Source of the DNA: Dethiosulfatarculus sandiegensis
Lineage (GTDB): Bacteria; Desulfobacterota; Desulfarculia; Desulfarculales; Desulfarculaceae
NCBI RefSeq assembly: GCF_000931935.2
Contig: NZ_AZAC01000078.1
Coordinates: 186,001 to 250,000, forward strand
Length of the DNA stretch: 64,000 nucleotides
Direction: 5' to 3'
Positions 29,860 to 38,640 of this stretch are shown here, one piece after another (the stretch's first letter is position 1; each line of letters starts with the position of its first letter). Below the pieces are notes generated by a model. It made no database searches. It had not been told where the DNA came from and saw nothing but the letters and a program-made list of their open reading frames with translations. A program made the translations under genes and the position numbers.

Positions 29860-31566
29860 TTAACCCAAATAGCCCTCCTGGGCAAGATAAAGCATAACCC
29901 TTTCAGCGCCCTGTTCGGGGGTTAGGTCAGTAAAGTCTATCTCAAGCTCGGCGTTTTCCGGCGCCTGATAGGGATCGTCTATTCCGGTGAATCCCTTGAC
30001 CAGCCCGGCCCTGGCCTTGGCATACATGCCCTTGGGGTCCCTTTGTTCACAGACCTCAAGGGGGGTGGAGATATAAACCTCAATATAACCGCCCAGGCTG
30101 CCTATCAAGTCCCGGTTATGCCTGCGGGACTCTTCATAGGGGGCAATCGGGGCGCAGATGGCAATGCCTCCGTTTTTGGTAATTTCGCTGGCCACAAACC
30201 CTATGCGCTTGACATTTATCTCTCTGTGCTCCTTGGAAAAATTAAGCTCACTTGAGAGATTTTTACGCACCAGGTCCCCATCGAGCAAGGTAACCGCCCT
30301 GGTTCCCAATTCCAAAAACTTGGAAACCAGGACCTTGGCCAGGGTGGATTTTCCGGAGCCGGAAAGGCCGGTTAGAAAAACCGTGAAGCCCTGCTCATTA
30401 CGAGGCGGATAGGCTTTTTTCAACTCTTCCAGCACCTCGGGGAATGAGTGCCATTCCGGAATGGAACGGCCTGTTTCCAAGCGCCGACGCACCTCCTTGG
30501 GGGTCAATTGTGGCGACACATCCGTCTTATTCATCAAAGCGACAGGCAGGTGCTTTCCCTTGGAAAGGGAAAAAGCCATTTCAGGCAGTTTAACGGGCGT
30601 GATCCCCAGCTCTTTTTGATGAGCCGAGACCAAATCAAAAGCCTTCCAGTCGGCATAAAAGGGGGATCCCTCCCAAAGATGGAAAGGAGGTTCGCCATGA
30701 TTTTTGTCAATCATGATGTGAGTTGCGCCGTAATTTTTCCTTACCAGGGCATGCCACAAGGCTTCTCTGGGACCTGCGCCCCAGGGCTCCAGGGGAATCA
30801 GGCTCAAGGTGGCCAAATCCCGGGGATAGAGATTAAGAGCTTTTTGATAGGATCTTATCCTGGAATAGTGGGAGCGGTCTCCCACCGGCGCTATGGCCGC
30901 CACGGGATGAAGCAGGATATGGGCATCCGCCTCTTTTGCCGCCTGTCTGGTCTGCTCATATTCAGCGCGGTGCAAGGTATAGGTGGAATGGTACGAGATC
31001 ACCCGCTCCCAGGAATTCTTATTGATAAATGCCTTCATTGCACTGGGGGTGGCCCTCAGATAGCTGAAATCGTGGTGAACGGGCACGGAAACCTTTTGCA
31101 CCGGTCCACTCACTCTATAATGCCCCTGCTTTTGACAATAGGCCTTGGCCAGGGGATTTTCCTCCGGGTTCCCAAGCTCCCAAATCAATTCGGCCTCTTT
31201 AACAAAATCCGGCTGCCAGACCTCCTCCACCGTGAGCAGGGCCAAAAGAAACCCTTCCGGATCGCGCAGGGCGAGTTTATCTTGGCAAGCTAAACGGGAT
31301 GCCAAGTCGGCCGAGACCTCAAGAGTCACCGGCAGGGGAAAAATTGCTCCGCTGCCAAGGCGCATATCCCTTATAACCCGGTCACAGTCCTGAGATCCCA
31401 AATATTTATCGACCGGGGCAAAAGCTCCGGTCAAAAGAAGCTCCAAAGTGACAAGCGCGCTGTTATTAAGGGCCATGGACTCGGCCTTTTGGGCCTCTTT
31501 TTCATAACAGGCGTTCTTTTGCTTGCTATGCCAGTCGTTTTCAGATCCTGGATAATAATTGAGCAC
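29860..31566 (-). CDS. ATP-sulfurylase-like domain fused to adenylylsulfate kinase
   Basis: This 568-residue protein has two halves. Residues about 20-385 follow the ATP sulfurylase fold (GAFAPVDKYLGSQD; GAGPREALWHALVRKNYGATH; SIPEWHSFPEVLEEL), but key catalytic motifs are changed. The QxRN site reads HSTY (193-196), the second His of HxGH is lost (LHRAEYE), and GRDHAG reads DKNHGE. Residues about 392-568 are an intact-looking APS kinase: P-loop GLSGSGKST (400-408), LLDGDLVRKNL and ARAGLVKGFTGIDDPYQAP. The phospho-serine position of ISP reads IAP. GTG 31566 follows AGAGGATACCT; TTG 31584 is an alternative. The kinase half may make PAPS for sulfation. The N-terminal half may be inactive or act on another substrate. 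Confidence 0.82.
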   Translation of the reverse strand: MLNYYPGSENDWHSKQKNACYEKEAQKAESMALNNSALVTLELLLTGAFAPVDKYLGSQDCDRVIRDMRLGSGAIFPLPVTLEVSADLASRLACQDKLALRDPEGFLLALLTVEEVWQPDFVKEAELIWELGNPEENPLAKAYCQKQGHYRVSGPVQKVSVPVHHDFSYLRATPSAMKAFINKNSWERVISYHSTYTLHRAEYEQTRQAAKEADAHILLHPVAAIAPVGDRSHYSRIRSYQKALNLYPRDLATLSLIPLEPWGAGPREALWHALVRKNYGATHIMIDKNHGEPPFHLWEGSPFYADWKAFDLVSAHQKELGITPVKLPEMAFSLSKGKHLPVALMNKTDVSPQLTPKEVRRRLETGRSIPEWHSFPEVLEELKKAYPPRNEQGFTVFLTGLSGSGKSTLAKVLVSKFLELGTRAVTLLDGDLVRKNLSSELNFSKEHREINVKRIGFVASEITKNGGIAICAPIAPYEESRRHNRDLIGSLGGYIEVYISTPLEVCEQRDPKGMYAKARAGLVKGFTGIDDPYQAPENAELEIDFTDLTPEQGAERVMLYLAQEGYLG

Positions 31567-31754
31567 AGGTATCCTCTTTTCCAAGAGACGAGTTACCTTT
31601 AAATATCACAGCCCAAAAATATGATATGCCAAACTCTGACTTCCAGGCAAAGTTACAGTATAAAACGGATCAGGGGTATACGCAGCAAAACCGGTCTCAG
31701 TTAACTCTCTTCCTAAAAAAACGGACGTCCCCAATTTAATATAGGGGTTTATTT

Positions 31755-32429
31755 TCAACGGCTCCAGGAATCCGCATCCACCAGGCCATTGGCCAAAGCG
31801 TATTTAACCAGGCCTATGAGATCGTGCCTGTCGAGTTTGCTCATGATCCTGGCCCGGTGGTTTTCCACGGTCTTTGGGCTTAAGCATAATTTGGAGGCAA
31901 TGCTCTTATTGGTGTTTCCTTCCACAATCAAACGCAGAATCTGGCGCTCCCGGTCCGTGAGGCGTTCAGGGGTCTGTTTGACATTAACCTCCTGGTCCGG
32001 GAGCTTGACAAACTCATCCACAATCCGGGCCGCCACCGGGGAATCCAAAAAACACTCGCCTTTTAAAACCGTCTCAACCGCCTCGCAGAGCTTTTCTCCG
32101 GCCGAATCCTTCAGCACATACCCCCTGGCCCCGGCCTTCAGCGACTCCAGGATAAAGGTTTTGCGCGAATGAACACTTAAAATCACCACCCTGGTTTGGG
32201 GAAATATGGAAATTATCTCCCTGGTGGCGTCTATGCCGCTCAGCTCGGGCATGGCTATGTCCATGGTGACCAGATCCGGCTTGAGCGTTTTCACCGCCTC
32301 CAAGGCCTCATAACCGGTTGCCGCTTCACCGACTATCTCCAAGGAAGGGATAGCCGCCAACACACTTTTCAATCCAGCCCTGAATATGGCGTGATCATCG
32401 CAGATCACCGCTTTGTACAGCTTTGTCAT
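31755..32429 (-). CDS. NarL/FixJ-type response regulator
   Basis: This 224-residue protein has a receiver (residues 1-125; phospho-Asp in LVTMDIAMPELSG, Lys in GYVLKDSAGE) and a LuxR-type helix-turn-helix at about 155-215 (LTDRERQILRLIVEGNTNKSIASKL, split by HTH turn; SPKTVENHRARIMSKL). ATG 32429 lies 4 bases beyond the kinase stop; its start is fixed by the receiver homology MTKLYKAVICDDH. It is clearly the partner of the Cache-PAS kinase upstream. The regulated genes are unknown. Confidence 0.94.
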   Translation of the reverse strand: MTKLYKAVICDDHAIFRAGLKSVLAAIPSLEIVGEAATGYEALEAVKTLKPDLVTMDIAMPELSGIDATREIISIFPQTRVVILSVHSRKTFILESLKAGARGYVLKDSAGEKLCEAVETVLKGECFLDSPVAARIVDEFVKLPDQEVNVKQTPERLTDRERQILRLIVEGNTNKSIASKLCLSPKTVENHRARIMSKLDRHDLIGLVKYALANGLVDADSWSR

Positions 32430-32433
32430 GTCT

Positions 32434-34446
32434 TCACCCCACTGCCACCTCGGCCAATATGGTGGTCCCCTTTTCACCGGAAATAATGGAAAGATGACCT
32501 CCCAGAAGGCCGATTCTCTCTTCCATGCCCAAAAGACCCAACCTCTTACCGTCTTCCAGGGCCTGGTCCACATCAAAACCAACCCCTTGGTCCCTTACCA
32601 CCAGCCTCACACAGTCCCGGTCCTTTTCAAGCCTGACCTCAACCTTCTCACTTTGGGAATGCTTTAAAACATTGGTCAGGGCCTCTTGGGCAACCCTGAA
32701 CAATGATATCTCCATCTCGGGTGATATCCGATTCTTGGGCAGATCCTCCAAATGATAGGTCACTTCCAGAAGTTCAGATTCAGCCAGGGTTTCCGAGAGA
32801 TCCTCCAAGGCGGCCTTTAGGCCGAAATTATCCAAAATGGAGGGACGCAGCCTATGGGCGAGCGCCCTTATTTGATCCATCACCACCTGAGTGAGGCGAA
32901 TAAGCCTGGCCAATTCTTCGGAATCCTTTAACTCTTCCCTCTTGGCCAGGGCCTGCAGACCTATCTTGAGAGCCGAAAGCATCTGCCCCATCTCGTCATG
33001 CAGGTCAAGGGCGATGCGCTTGCGCTCTTCTTCCTGGGTGGAGATCAGCTGGCGGGAAAGCTCCCGCACCCTTTTTTCAGCCAGCACCTGTTGGGTTACA
33101 TCCCTGGCCACGCCCCTGCGCCCGATTACCTGGCCCGAGGGGGAGAAAATGCCCCGTGAATGAACCGAAAGCCAGCGTATCGAACCATTTTTGTGTATAT
33201 GGCGCAGGGCAAGGATGCTGATCTCCTCTCCACGCTCACCCCTTTTCCATTCATCATCAAACTTGTATCGGTCAGACCGGTGCACTGAATCCCGACGCAG
33301 TCTGCCGACCATTTCCTCCGGTTGATAGCCCAACACGTAATACACGGAATTACTTAAGAAAGTGTAAACCCCCACGGCATCAATTTCATAGACAATATCG
33401 GGCAGGTCTTCCACCAGGCTGCGATATTGTTCAGTGGTATAAGCCAGGTCCGCAGTTCGCTTCTCCACTTCCCCGCCCAAACGCGCCAACACCTGTTGCT
33501 GCACCCTGTAGCGGGAAAGTAGCATAAAACCAAGTAAAAACAGGCATAACAGTAAAAGGAGCAGAAAAAAAACAATATTCTCCCCCATGGCCCGACTGGA
33601 TCTCATGGCGGCTTCATAGTCCTGGGCCACAATCACAAGCCAGTTTAATCCCGGCACTATGGCCGCAGTGACAAATGCCTTACCCTCTGCCCCTTCCACG
33701 ATCCCGGCCCAGGGGCGCTCGCTTGCCACATCATGCAAAAGGCTGGGGTCTGATAGCACCTTTATATCCCTGTCCAACAGCTTGCTTGCGTTTTTGCCTG
33801 CGGCCACCAGTTTTCGCCTCTGGTCGTAAAGCAAAAAGGTGCGCCCCGGTCTGGCGGAGATGCGGACAAAAAAATCTTTCCAAACGCTGCCTCTTTGGTT
33901 CAGTCCCAGATAGCCTATGATTTTTTCATCTCGGTTTTTGATCGGCACGCTGAAAGCGGTGAGAGAAGGCCTTCCCTTTTCCAGTCCCAGGAGATTAAAA
34001 GAGACCCAGGGTTTGGGCGTCTGCAAAGGGAGCCCCTTTATGGTCTCTTCCCTGTCCACCAGATGGGGAAGCCCAAAAAAAACCTGGCCTTTTTCATCGG
34101 CCAGAAAAATAGTTTTAATCTCATGATTGGTCTGGATGAGAGGAACCAGTACAGAACGCAGCTCAGCAAGATCACGACCTTCAAAGGCATAGGTGAAACG
34201 GTTTCTTAAGGCGATGGCCCTTAGTCGGTCCAAAAGGTTTTTTTGATGATCGGCTATAAATTCGGCTCCACTCAAAGCCTGGGCCAGGTCGGCGGCCAGG
34301 TTCTCCTTCTCAGCCTGTGCGGTGATGGTGCTGGAGACCCACAGGCTATAGATGCCGCCAACCAAAATGAGGATCAAAAGGACGCAAAAGGCCAGATATC
34401 CCCGCCAGGGCCAGGAATAGTCCCTGGCACTCTGGTCATTTGACAT
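32434..34446 (-). CDS. Membrane sensor histidine kinase (Cache-PAS-HisKA_3)
   Basis: This 670-residue kinase has TM1 at about 16-36, then a periplasmic Cache-like double sensor (40-285; AEFIADHQKNLLDRLRAIA, then WVSFNLLGLEKG and GKAFVTAAIVPGLNWLVIV). TM2 is at about 290-311, and PAS at 338-455. HisKA_3 has the phospho-His483 in ERKRIALDLHDEMGQML, and a GHKL ATPase ends the protein (DQGVGFDVDQ; GLLGMEERIGLLGG). Such kinases sense small extracellular ligands. ATG 34446 has AGGGG at good spacing. The NarL-type regulator follows directly. Confidence 0.92.
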   Translation of the reverse strand: MSNDQSARDYSWPWRGYLAFCVLLILILVGGIYSLWVSSTITAQAEKENLAADLAQALSGAEFIADHQKNLLDRLRAIALRNRFTYAFEGRDLAELRSVLVPLIQTNHEIKTIFLADEKGQVFFGLPHLVDREETIKGLPLQTPKPWVSFNLLGLEKGRPSLTAFSVPIKNRDEKIIGYLGLNQRGSVWKDFFVRISARPGRTFLLYDQRRKLVAAGKNASKLLDRDIKVLSDPSLLHDVASERPWAGIVEGAEGKAFVTAAIVPGLNWLVIVAQDYEAAMRSSRAMGENIVFFLLLLLLCLFLLGFMLLSRYRVQQQVLARLGGEVEKRTADLAYTTEQYRSLVEDLPDIVYEIDAVGVYTFLSNSVYYVLGYQPEEMVGRLRRDSVHRSDRYKFDDEWKRGERGEEISILALRHIHKNGSIRWLSVHSRGIFSPSGQVIGRRGVARDVTQQVLAEKRVRELSRQLISTQEEERKRIALDLHDEMGQMLSALKIGLQALAKREELKDSEELARLIRLTQVVMDQIRALAHRLRPSILDNFGLKAALEDLSETLAESELLEVTYHLEDLPKNRISPEMEISLFRVAQEALTNVLKHSQSEKVEVRLEKDRDCVRLVVRDQGVGFDVDQALEDGKRLGLLGMEERIGLLGGHLSIISGEKGTTILAEVAVG

Positions 34447-34838
34447 AAACATCCCCTGTTCTCTCGCTTTCGGGAACAAAAACTGTTCTTTTTTGATCAG
34501 TTGGCATTGACCCGGAAAAGCCGAATCCGGGCAGTTGGATTGTACTCCCCATGGCATCATCCTGAAAACAAGAATCCTGGACACCAAATTATCTACTATC
34601 ACAGCCCAGTCGGCAAAACATTTCCCAGAGGCAAAATGAAGTATCCAAGGAAGAGATTTGAGGCATATACCCTATATGGCCAAGTTAACTCTATGGATAT
34701 ATTGGCATCACCAGCCCGAGTGAGGCAGCCGATCCAAATTTTTGATCAGGGATTGAACCAAACAGGGCGGGTTTGTTGGTCAAAACCGGACGATTCCCGG
34801 TAGAGACCGAAGTCCAAGCAGTTCCGGAGATTGCACAA
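34447..34838. other. Divergent intergenic region with GAACA/TGTTC half-sites
   Basis: These 392 bases lie between the kinase gene (minus) and the pseudo-receiver gene (plus). Near the kinase start there is a perfect inverted repeat GAACA-N5-TGTTC (34474-34488), with another GTTC half-site about 15 bases away at 34458-34461. It may be an operator for the kinase promoter. No gene is supported. Confidence 0.35.
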
Positions 34839-35225
34839 ATGAAGGAAGAACAGGGTTTGCAGGTCCTCCTTATGGAGCCTGAGGAAAACCTGCGGCACTT
34901 TATGTGCCAATTGATAGACGGCACAAAAGGACTGGCTTGCGCCGGGTGCCTGTGCTCCCCGCTAGGGTTGAAGCGCAATATCAGGCTGATTAAGCCCAAT
35001 ATTCTTTTGATCAACTTAAACGCCGCCAACGAACTGGGCTATGAGAGACTCCAGGACTTAAAGACTTCATTCCCGGATCTTATGATCGTTCTGATGGATA
35101 TGGAGCACGGACCGCGCTACAGGCAGCTGGCCAGACAGGCCGGGGCCGACACTTTCATGAGCACCGTCAGTGCACCTGAAGAGCTGGAGCGGCTTATACG
35201 CTCCTATTCCGCCCTGATGGCCTGA
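34839..35225 (+). CDS. Pseudo-receiver protein (receiver fold without phospho-acceptor)
   Basis: This 128-residue protein has the alternating pattern of a CheY-like receiver: QVLLMEPEENLRHFM, then PNILLINLNAANELG, FPDLMIVLMDME, and GADTFMSTVSAPEELERLI. The phospho-acceptor Asp is replaced by Asn59, the N-terminal acidic pair is reduced to Glu residues, and the switch Lys reads Ser/Thr (108-109). It therefore probably cannot be phosphorylated in the usual way. ATG 34839 follows GGAG. It lies divergent to the Cache-PAS kinase and may titrate or tune that system; this is inference. Confidence 0.65.
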   Translation: MKEEQGLQVLLMEPEENLRHFMCQLIDGTKGLACAGCLCSPLGLKRNIRLIKPNILLINLNAANELGYERLQDLKTSFPDLMIVLMDMEHGPRYRQLARQAGADTFMSTVSAPEELERLIRSYSALMA

Positions 35226-35255
35226 CAGGCCCCTTTTTTAAGATCCGCCTTATAT

Positions 35256-35308
35256 AAAAACCCGGCCCCTGCCCCCGGCGGCGGACGCCGGGGGCAGGCA
35301 AGGCCGGG
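35256..35308 (-). terminator. Large hairpin terminator after binding-protein gene 1
   Basis: On the minus strand, CCTGCCCCCGGCG pairs perfectly with CGCCGGGGGCAGG around a 5-nt loop. It extends with CCCGGCC/GGCCGGG around a 3-nt bulge, then TTTTTATA. It ends the transcript of the 35421-36602 gene. Confidence 0.88.
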
Positions 35309-35420
35309 CTCCAGGCGGAAAAAGCCCTTACCCTCCGAATCAAAAGGCTTTTCCCGCCCGGCCGTACTCCCAAGTACATTCCACGTGGGAACCGGCCCCT
35401 CCCGACCGGTCCCAGCGGTC

Positions 35421-36602
35421 TCAATAACCCAGGTATTCTTCTTTGCGGGGCAGACTCACACTCTCAACCGGCACCATCTTTCCCTTTTCATTAACCTTGA
35501 AGATGGCAAGCTTGGTGTTGGGCCGATGGTCGGTCGGGGAGTAGGTGAGCGGGGCAGTCAAGCCGCCGGTGTCAAAATCCTTCAAGGTTTCCATGGCCTT
35601 TTTCAGGCCCGGTCCGTTTAGCTCCCCGGCTTTTTTGGCCCTTTTCAGGCCTTCGGCCATGACCATCATCGAAACCCAACTTTTTATGAAATTATGGGTG
35701 TAGGGCTCTCCCTTGGCAGCGGCCATGACCTTGGGCATATCCGGAACCTCGGCCCCCATTGGGGCCAGGGGCATCATGCCGAAGGCCCGGCCCACACAGG
35801 CTCCGCCGGTGAGTTTAAACAGGTTTCTATCCATTCCGTAACAGTTGACCAAAAACTTGGTCCTGAGCCCTAACTTGGCGGCATCTTTCAAAATTACAGC
35901 CGCACTGGCTGTGGAGTTGCCGATCCAGGCGAAATCCGGGTCGAACTTCTTAAGATGCAAAAGCTGGCTGGTGGCGTCGATGGCCTTTAAAGGAACAATC
36001 TCATCCGGCCCCACGGTAAGCCCCAGTTTCTCGGCAAACTCCTTGCCCGCCTTGATGGGGTTTCTACCGTAGGGATGGTCGGGATAAATGAAGGCGACCT
36101 TTTTGGCTCCCTTTTTCTGGGCAAACAACAAGGCCAGGCGGATGGTCTCCGAGTAGGGGGTCCCCACAAAAAAGTTATAGGGGGTCTTTTTCGGGTTGCC
36201 CAGGGCTCCATCATAGCTGCCGCTCATAAAGACACACTTGTCCCTGTTCACAAAGGTGCGCAGGGCGTTGGTGTCGCCTGTGCCCCAACCCTGGATGGCA
36301 AAAACCTTTTCCACACTGCGGTAGCGTTTGTAAAGCTTGACCGCCTCCGGGATGCGATAGGCATAGTCATTGGGGATAAGCTTGAGCTTATCTCCATCTA
36401 TGCCTCCGTTTTTATTAATATAATCAACAGCAGCCAAGGCTCCGGCAGCGTAATCCCTGCCCACGTCCGAGGTCGGGCCGGTGAGATCGAAAAGGCCACC
36501 CACCTTAATCACTTTGGCCTGGGCCGAATTCAAAAAAGGGCCACTAAAAAAAGCCAGGCCCAGGGTGCAAAGGACCAGATAGAAAAACTTTTTCACGCCC
36601 AT
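35421..36602 (-). CDS. ABC-type substrate-binding protein, branched-chain amino acid/urea family (copy 1)
   Basis: This 393-residue secreted periplasmic binding protein of the LivJ/UrtA class 1 fold has a signal peptide (MGVKKFFYLVLCTLGLAFF... ending SAQA). KVGGLFDLTGPTSDVGRDYA is split across the first strand, then YINKNGGIDG, VNRDKCVFMSGSYDG and FIYPDHPYGRNPI. ATG 36602 follows AAAAGGAG. It is a close paralogue of the protein at 37456-38640 and ends with the same YLGY. No permease (LivH/LivM) or ATPase gene is adjacent. Its ligand could be an amino acid, urea, an aromatic acid or a peptide. Confidence 0.9.
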   Translation of the reverse strand: MGVKKFFYLVLCTLGLAFFSGPFLNSAQAKVIKVGGLFDLTGPTSDVGRDYAAGALAAVDYINKNGGIDGDKLKLIPNDYAYRIPEAVKLYKRYRSVEKVFAIQGWGTGDTNALRTFVNRDKCVFMSGSYDGALGNPKKTPYNFFVGTPYSETIRLALLFAQKKGAKKVAFIYPDHPYGRNPIKAGKEFAEKLGLTVGPDEIVPLKAIDATSQLLHLKKFDPDFAWIGNSTASAAVILKDAAKLGLRTKFLVNCYGMDRNLFKLTGGACVGRAFGMMPLAPMGAEVPDMPKVMAAAKGEPYTHNFIKSWVSMMVMAEGLKRAKKAGELNGPGLKKAMETLKDFDTGGLTAPLTYSPTDHRPNTKLAIFKVNEKGKMVPVESVSLPRKEEYLGY

Positions 36603-37455
36603 TAAATTAACTCCTTTTCAGTAACAAATGCCTTAAATTTTGTATCAATGCCAGGCTTTGGCAGAAAATATTCCCGTGCTTTATAGATACAAAAATCCAT
36701 AAAAATGGCACAGATTATAGATATCCCATACCAGATACCTGGTTGGTTTCAGATTACTCCGCCACTAAAAGGTGTTGACAAAGCTTTAATACTGACCAAC
36801 TAAACCAAATGTTCCGGCAAATCCAAATTACGGATCTTTTCCGAAAAACGGTTCAATAGGCCGGTATTTGCCGCTCCAAGTCCCTTAGCGGTCCTTGAAA
36901 CACCTTTTAAAAAGCGGAATTAGCCGATAATGGAAATTGAGCTGATAATGGAGGGAATGGAGATAATAATTCGGGAGGAACGGGCAGAGAAAGAGTTAAA
37001 GGCACAAGAGTCTTGCGACCCGCGACTTAACAATACCTTTGGTGTTCTCATGACATTTCTCCTGAATTCGAAAAAACAATGAAAAACATAATTAACAGCA
37101 AACCAGGAGATGGTCAAGCAGCAAAACAACTTTAAGCCGAAAATTTATTTTAAATCTCTCCTCTTAAAAAAACGGCTGCCATGCCCCCCCCTTTTAAACA
37201 CCCGGCAAAACCAATAAGGATTAAAGGCAAAGGAAGCCTTTGGGGATATGCCAAACCAGGTTCCAGCGATTTCCAATCTAACCCCGCCACGGTGGCCTGC
37301 TCAATCAAGAGTCTTTATGGTGCAAGCCACCTGGTAAAAACTCGGGCTTTTACCAGGCGGCATCCGTCACAGCCCGGAAAGGCCTTGCCGGAAAGCCGAC
37401 CCGGGGCTTTTAAAGGCTCCGGGTGAATACTTGCCGGCAATAACCTTCCGTTTTT
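36603..37455. other. Long intergenic region between the two binding-protein genes
   Basis: These 853 bases should hold the promoter of binding-protein gene 1 and the end of gene 2. The only coding candidate is a 43-codon frame on the minus strand at 36920-37051, listed separately. The side near 37100-37455 shows no gene, RNA or repeat that I can recognise. Confidence 0.4.
36920..37051 (-). CDS. Possible 43-residue small protein or leader peptide
   Basis: A short frame beginning MRTPKVLLSRGSQDS has an excellent ribosome site (TTCAGGAG, 7 bases before ATG 37051). It ends in a Ser/Ile-rich hydrophobic stretch (RIIISIPSIISSISIIG). It is upstream of binding-protein gene 1 on the same strand. It could be a leader peptide or a chance frame; no family is recognised. 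Confidence 0.25.
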   Translation of the reverse strand: MRTPKVLLSRGSQDSCAFNSFSARSSRIIISIPSIISSISIIG

Positions 37456-38640
37456 TTAGTAACCCAAGTATTTATCAAGCCTGGGGAACTTGGCGTCCTT
37501 GACCTTGACCAGTTTTCCCTTGTCACCCACCGTATAGATGCTGAGAGCGGTGTTGGGCCTGTGATCCTTTGCGGAAAAGGTGATCGGGGCGGTCAAACCG
37601 CCGGTATCGAAATCCTTGATAGTCTCCAGAGCCTCTCTCAAGCCCGGCCCACTGAGGTTGCCCGCCTTTTTCGCTCTTTTGAGGCCTTCGGCCATGACCA
37701 GCATGGAGACCCAGCTTTTAACAAAATTATAGGTGTAGGTTTTGCCTCCCGCCGCCTCCATGACAGGTTTCATGCCCGGCACATCCGCGCCCATAGGCGC
37801 CACCGGCATCATGCCAAAGGCCCTGCCCTCGGCCGCACCTCCTGCCAGCCTGGGCAGGTTTCGATCAAACCCATAACAGTTGATTATGAACTTGGTCTTG
37901 AGCCCCAGCTTGGCTGCGTCCTTCAGTATGACTGCCGCACTGGCTGTGGTGTTGCCGATCCAGGCGTAATCAGGATTGAATTCCTTTAAGTGCATAAGCT
38001 GGCTGGTGGCGTCGATGGCTTTAAGGGGAACAATCTCATCCGGCCCCACCTCAAGGCCGATCTCCTTGGCGTATTCCTTGCCCGCGGGAATGGGATTTTT
38101 GCCGTAAGGGTGGTCAGGATAGATAAACACAAACTTTTGGGCCCCTTTTGACTTGGCGAAATCCAAGGCCATGCGGATCGTCTCGCCATAGGGGGTGCCG
38201 ATATAAAAGTTGTAGGGTGTCTTTTTGGGATCAGCCAGGCCGCCGTCATAACTTGCACTCATAAACACGCATTTGTGCCGGTTCACCAAACCCCTCAAGG
38301 CATTGGTGTCTCCGGTGCCCCAGCCCTGGACAATAAAAACCTTGTCAACGCTTCTGTATCTCTTGTAAAGATTAACCGCATCGGGGATGCGATAGGCATA
38401 GTCATTGGGGATAAGCTTTATTTTCTGCCCCATTATGCCGCCGTTTTTGTTGATGTAGTCGGCGGCCGCCATGGCCCCCTGGCCGTAATCCGCCCCCACC
38501 TCGCTGGTGGGGCCCGTCATATCAAAGAGCCCTCCCACCCTTATCTCACTGGCCATCGCCTCTTGGCCGACCAAAAACCCAAACGCCAGGAAAAGACCAG
38601 CCAGGCACAATCGAAACCAATTCCGGGTTAACTTTTTCAT
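37456..38640 (-). CDS. ABC-type substrate-binding protein, branched-chain amino acid/urea family (copy 2)
   Basis: This 394-residue paralogue of the gene at 35421 has a signal peptide (MKKLTRNWFRLCLAGLFLAF... ending AMAS). It shares YINKNGGIMG, LIPNDYAYRIPDAVNLYKRY, GWGTGDTNALRGLVNR, FIYPDHPYGKNPI and the C-terminal LDKYLGY. By eye most positions are identical or similar along the whole length, so it is a tandem duplication. ATG 38640 follows GGGAGGAAAAA. Again no transporter membrane or ATPase genes are beside it. Confidence 0.9.
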   Translation of the reverse strand: MKKLTRNWFRLCLAGLFLAFGFLVGQEAMASEIRVGGLFDMTGPTSEVGADYGQGAMAAADYINKNGGIMGQKIKLIPNDYAYRIPDAVNLYKRYRSVDKVFIVQGWGTGDTNALRGLVNRHKCVFMSASYDGGLADPKKTPYNFYIGTPYGETIRMALDFAKSKGAQKFVFIYPDHPYGKNPIPAGKEYAKEIGLEVGPDEIVPLKAIDATSQLMHLKEFNPDYAWIGNTTASAAVILKDAAKLGLKTKFIINCYGFDRNLPRLAGGAAEGRAFGMMPVAPMGADVPGMKPVMEAAGGKTYTYNFVKSWVSMLVMAEGLKRAKKAGNLSGPGLREALETIKDFDTGGLTAPITFSAKDHRPNTALSIYTVGDKGKLVKVKDAKFPRLDKYLGY

